Of a stretch of 45,445 nt of DNA, positions 43,493 through 45,445 are shown piece after piece. Position 1 is the stretch's first letter, and each line of letters starts with the position of its first letter. The notes below the pieces were generated by a model that had not been told where the DNA came from, ran no database searches, and saw nothing but the letters and a program-made list of their open reading frames with translations. Source of the stretch: Akkermansia muciniphila (GTDB taxonomy: Bacteria > Verrucomicrobiota > Verrucomicrobiia > Verrucomicrobiales > Verrucomicrobiaceae); assembly GCA_945863205.1 (NCBI GenBank), contig CAMAZK010000008.1, positions 1-45,445 on the forward strand, written 5' to 3'. The position numbers were made by a program, and so were the translations under genes.

Positions 43493-43497
43493 CCATC
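43490..43497. repeat. 8-bp direct repeat at the right edge of the GTPase cassette
   Basis: tagccatc here equals 36466-36473. The two copies bracket exactly the region inserted between the DUF1553 stop and the DUF1501 start. Joining the outer sequences would leave a 15-base gap between the two genes, close to the 4-base gap of the intact pair near 19765. An 8-base match could be chance. Confidence 0.4.
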
Positions 43498-43502
43498 GAA
43501 TT

Positions 43503-44942
43503 ATGACCACACCTTCTCCTGCCCGCCAGTCTTCCGCTTCGACCGTGCCGAATGCTCGTCTTGCGGAGCAAAGCGGCTACTTTACGCGCCGCGATGCCTT
43601 GAGAACCGCCGCGTGCGGTTTTGGCTCGCTCGCGTTGAACGGCATCGCCACGGCGGCCAGTCTGCCGCGCGGGCTGCATCACACGCCGCGGGCGAAGCGG
43701 GTCATTTTTCTCTTCATGCACGGCGGGCCGTCGCAGGTGGATACGTTTGATTACAAACCGATGCTCCAGCAGATGGACGGCAAAAAGCTGCCCTTCGCAC
43801 CTGCGAAGAACCTCGATCCATCATCCACGAGTCAGGCGAAGCTGCTCGGCTCGCCGTGGAAGTTCTCGCAGCATGGCGAAAGCGGTCTTTGGGGCAGTGA
43901 TTTGTTCCCCGAGGTGTCGAAGCGGCTCGATGACCTCTGCGTCATCCGCTCCATGCAGAGCAAAGGCCAGTCGCACGGCCAGGCGGTGTGCATGATCCAC
44001 ACCGGCGCGGACAACTTCGTGCGTCCGTCGATGGGTTCGTGGATCAGCTACGGCCTCGGCACCGAGAACGCCGATCTGCCCGCCTTTGTCAGCATCAGCC
44101 CGTCGCCCACGCACGGTGGTCCGCGCAACTACGGCAGCGCTTTCCTGCCTGCGGCACACCAGGGCACCACGGTCGGTCGCGCGGGCAAGCTCGGCAAGGA
44201 CGCCACCTTCCGCTTCCTCGACTCCAGCGGCGACTCCGCCGGTCAGCTGCGCAAATTGGACCTCTTGCAGGCGATGAACCGCGAGCACTTCGAGCGCACA
44301 CGCCACGCGCCCATCGAAGGCATGATCCAGAGCATGGAGCTCGCCTTCCGCATGCAGCGCGAGGCTCCCGGCGTCATGGACATCGAGCACGAACCCGAGC
44401 ACATCAAAGCGCTCTACGGCATCGGCAACGAAACGACCGACAACTACGGCCGCCAGTGCCTGCTCGCGCGTCGCTTTGCCGAGGCAGGCGTGCGCTACAT
44501 CCAGGTCAGCACGCCGAACGTGTGGGACCAGCATTCGAACCTCGTCTCCGGCCATACCAAGAACGCCGCCGCAGTCGATCGTCCCATCGCTGGACTGCTC
44601 GCCGATTTGAAGCAGCGCGGACTCTTGGAGGATACGCTCGTCGTCTGGGGCGGCGAGTTTGGCCGCACACCCATCGTGCAAGGCGCGAACGGTCGCGATC
44701 ACAACCCACAGGGCTTCACCATGTGGCTTGCTGGTGGCGGCGTGAAGAGCGGCTTCGCTTATGGCGAAACCGATGACTTCGGCTACTACGCCGTGAAGGA
44801 CAAAGTCCACATGCACGACCTCCACGCCACGATCCTGCATCTCCTCGGCATCGATCACCTGAAGCTCACCTACCGCTACGCCGGTCGCGATTTCCGCCTC
44901 ACCGATGTGTATGGTGAGGTGGTGAAGGGGATCTTTGCGTAG
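43503..44942 (+). CDS. DUF1501 family protein with Tat signal
   Basis: A 479-residue protein with the Tat motif TRRDAL at 28-33 ([26 protein letters not shown]). Family blocks follow: [100 protein letters not shown]. It most likely belongs with the DUF1553 protein whose gene ends at 36463; the cassette of four genes now lies between them. It starts 10 bases after the cassette's last stop codon, so it may be co-transcribed with it. Reaction unknown, as for the other copies. Confidence 0.95.
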   Translation: MTTPSPARQSSASTVPNARLAEQSGYFTRRDALRTAACGFGSLALNGIATAASLPRGLHHTPRAKRVIFLFMHGGPSQVDTFDYKPMLQQMDGKKLPFAPAKNLDPSSTSQAKLLGSPWKFSQHGESGLWGSDLFPEVSKRLDDLCVIRSMQSKGQSHGQAVCMIHTGADNFVRPSMGSWISYGLGTENADLPAFVSISPSPTHGGPRNYGSAFLPAAHQGTTVGRAGKLGKDATFRFLDSSGDSAGQLRKLDLLQAMNREHFERTRHAPIEGMIQSMELAFRMQREAPGVMDIEHEPEHIKALYGIGNETTDNYGRQCLLARRFAEAGVRYIQVSTPNVWDQHSNLVSGHTKNAAAVDRPIAGLLADLKQRGLLEDTLVVWGGEFGRTPIVQGANGRDHNPQGFTMWLAGGGVKSGFAYGETDDFGYYAVKDKVHMHDLHATILHLLGIDHLKLTYRYAGRDFRLTDVYGEVVKGIFA

Positions 44943-44999
44943 CTTCGATCACGAATTGAATCTGCGGCAACATGGCCCGACGAGCCTCGTTGAAGGTGG

Positions 45000-45445
45000 A
45001 TGCTCCGAGCCTCCCTCTGCCTCTTCATCGCCTCAACCGGCCTCGTCCTCGCTCAAAATGCGAAGAAGGCCAAACCAGCCGCATCGCCTTTTTCCTGGGT
45101 TTCGCCGATGAATGCGGAGGCGGCGAAGAAGATCCTGCCGCCGACGATGAAGCACGCGACCTTCAAGAGCCCGTCCATGGGCATCGACGTGGGCTACTAC
45201 ATTTATCTACCGCCTGGGTATGAGACGAGCCAGGAGCGTTATCCGGTCGTGTATCACCTGCACGGCGGTCGCCCCGGTGGCGAAAGCAAGAGCGTGAAAC
45301 TGGCCAGCTACGTCGATGCGGCGATCCAAAAGGGCACGATCAAGCCGACGATCTACGTCTTTCCGAATGGCGGGCCGATGAGCTGGTATGACATGCCGGA
45401 GATGAAGCACGGCATGGGCGAAAGCGTGTTCGTGAAGGAGGTCGT
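45000..45445 (+). CDS. Exported esterase (esterase D/PF00756-type), 3'-truncated by window edge
   Basis: The ATG at 45000 follows a gaaggtgg motif and starts a Sec signal (MLRASLCLFIASTGLVLAQ). The open frame continues to the window edge: 148 codons. After a linker the fold begins with VGYYIYLPPGYETSQERYPVVYHLHGGRPGG, which is the strand and oxyanion-hole region (HLHGG) of the alpha/beta-hydrolase esterase family that includes feruloyl and S-formylglutathione esterases. The catalytic serine would lie beyond the window. Such exported esterases often remove acetyl or feruloyl groups from polysaccharides, which fits the deacetylase and sulfatase nearby. It starts 57 bases after the DUF1501 stop, probably in the same transcript. 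Confidence 0.88.
   Translation, partial: MLRASLCLFIASTGLVLAQNAKKAKPAASPFSWVSPMNAEAAKKILPPTMKHATFKSPSMGIDVGYYIYLPPGYETSQERYPVVYHLHGGRPGGESKSVKLASYVDAAIQKGTIKPTIYVFPNGGPMSWYDMPEMKHGMGESVFVKEV

Noticed and set aside
1..45445. CRISPR arrays, tRNA, rRNA, transposases or integrases
   Set aside because: I looked through gaps and found no regular spaced repeats, no cloverleaf-like sequence and no protein with transposase or integrase motifs.

Overview
The window looks like a chromosomal piece of a high-GC member of the Planctomycetota-Verrucomicrobiota-Chlamydiota superphylum, most likely a Verrucomicrobiaceae-type Verrucomicrobiota. The main reason is gene content: four DUF1501 proteins and three PSCyt1-DUF1549-DUF1553 proteins, a sulfatase, a ThuA-like protein, DUF1080/LamG-type secreted proteins, and an ECF sigma factor next to a Ser/Thr kinase. 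Many proteins carry Sec or Tat export signals. Short imperfect-palindrome repeats of a REP-like kind sit between genes. I see no rRNA, tRNA, CRISPR array, transposase or integrase.

Region 1 (1-9420, + strand): DUF1501 (cut by the window edge), YhcH-like sugar protein, PSCyt1/DUF1549/DUF1553, a small unknown protein, a second DUF1501, a sulfatase, a VTT-domain membrane protein and a two-helix protein with an Imm17-like N-terminus. Region 2 (9441-15748, - strand): read in transcription order, a LolA-like secreted protein, ThuA-like protein, polysaccharide deacetylase, ECF sigma factor, membrane Ser/Thr kinase, small four-helix protein and a LamG-type secreted protein. Region 3 (15799-18381): a radical SAM/SPASM maturase and its overlapping partner, flanked by a 19-bp direct repeat that copies the 3' end of the neighbouring DUF1501 gene. 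Region 4 (18359-22916, -): a tight DUF1553-DUF1501 pair in which the DUF1553 protein carries a LamG insertion. Region 5 (23087-25858): a DUF1080-like protein, a decayed DUF1080 remnant, and an SDR-FAH pair that fits late steps of non-phosphorylated deoxysugar (L-fucose/L-rhamnose type) breakdown.

Region 6 (25986-33462, -): a six-gene operon with an ExbB/TolQ-like protein, two ExbD/TolR-like proteins, a membrane-anchored VWA protein where TonB would be expected, a 969-residue TPR protein and a secreted 558-residue protein. Region 7 (33671-44942, +): another DUF1553-DUF1501 pair, split by about 7 kb holding four tightly packed unknown genes (36577-43492). One encodes a large P-loop GTPase with coiled-coil and C-terminal domains, the others are membrane or exported proteins. 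This split pair is the best candidate for an undescribed system. The window ends inside an exported esterase gene.

Overall, the DUF1501/DUF1553, sulfatase, deacetylase, esterase and sugar genes point to outer-surface breakdown of complex, partly sulfated or acetylated polysaccharides. The accessory pieces (GTPase cassette, radical SAM cassette) appear to have been placed next to DUF1501 genes. All functional statements rest on reading motifs by eye; no search was run.
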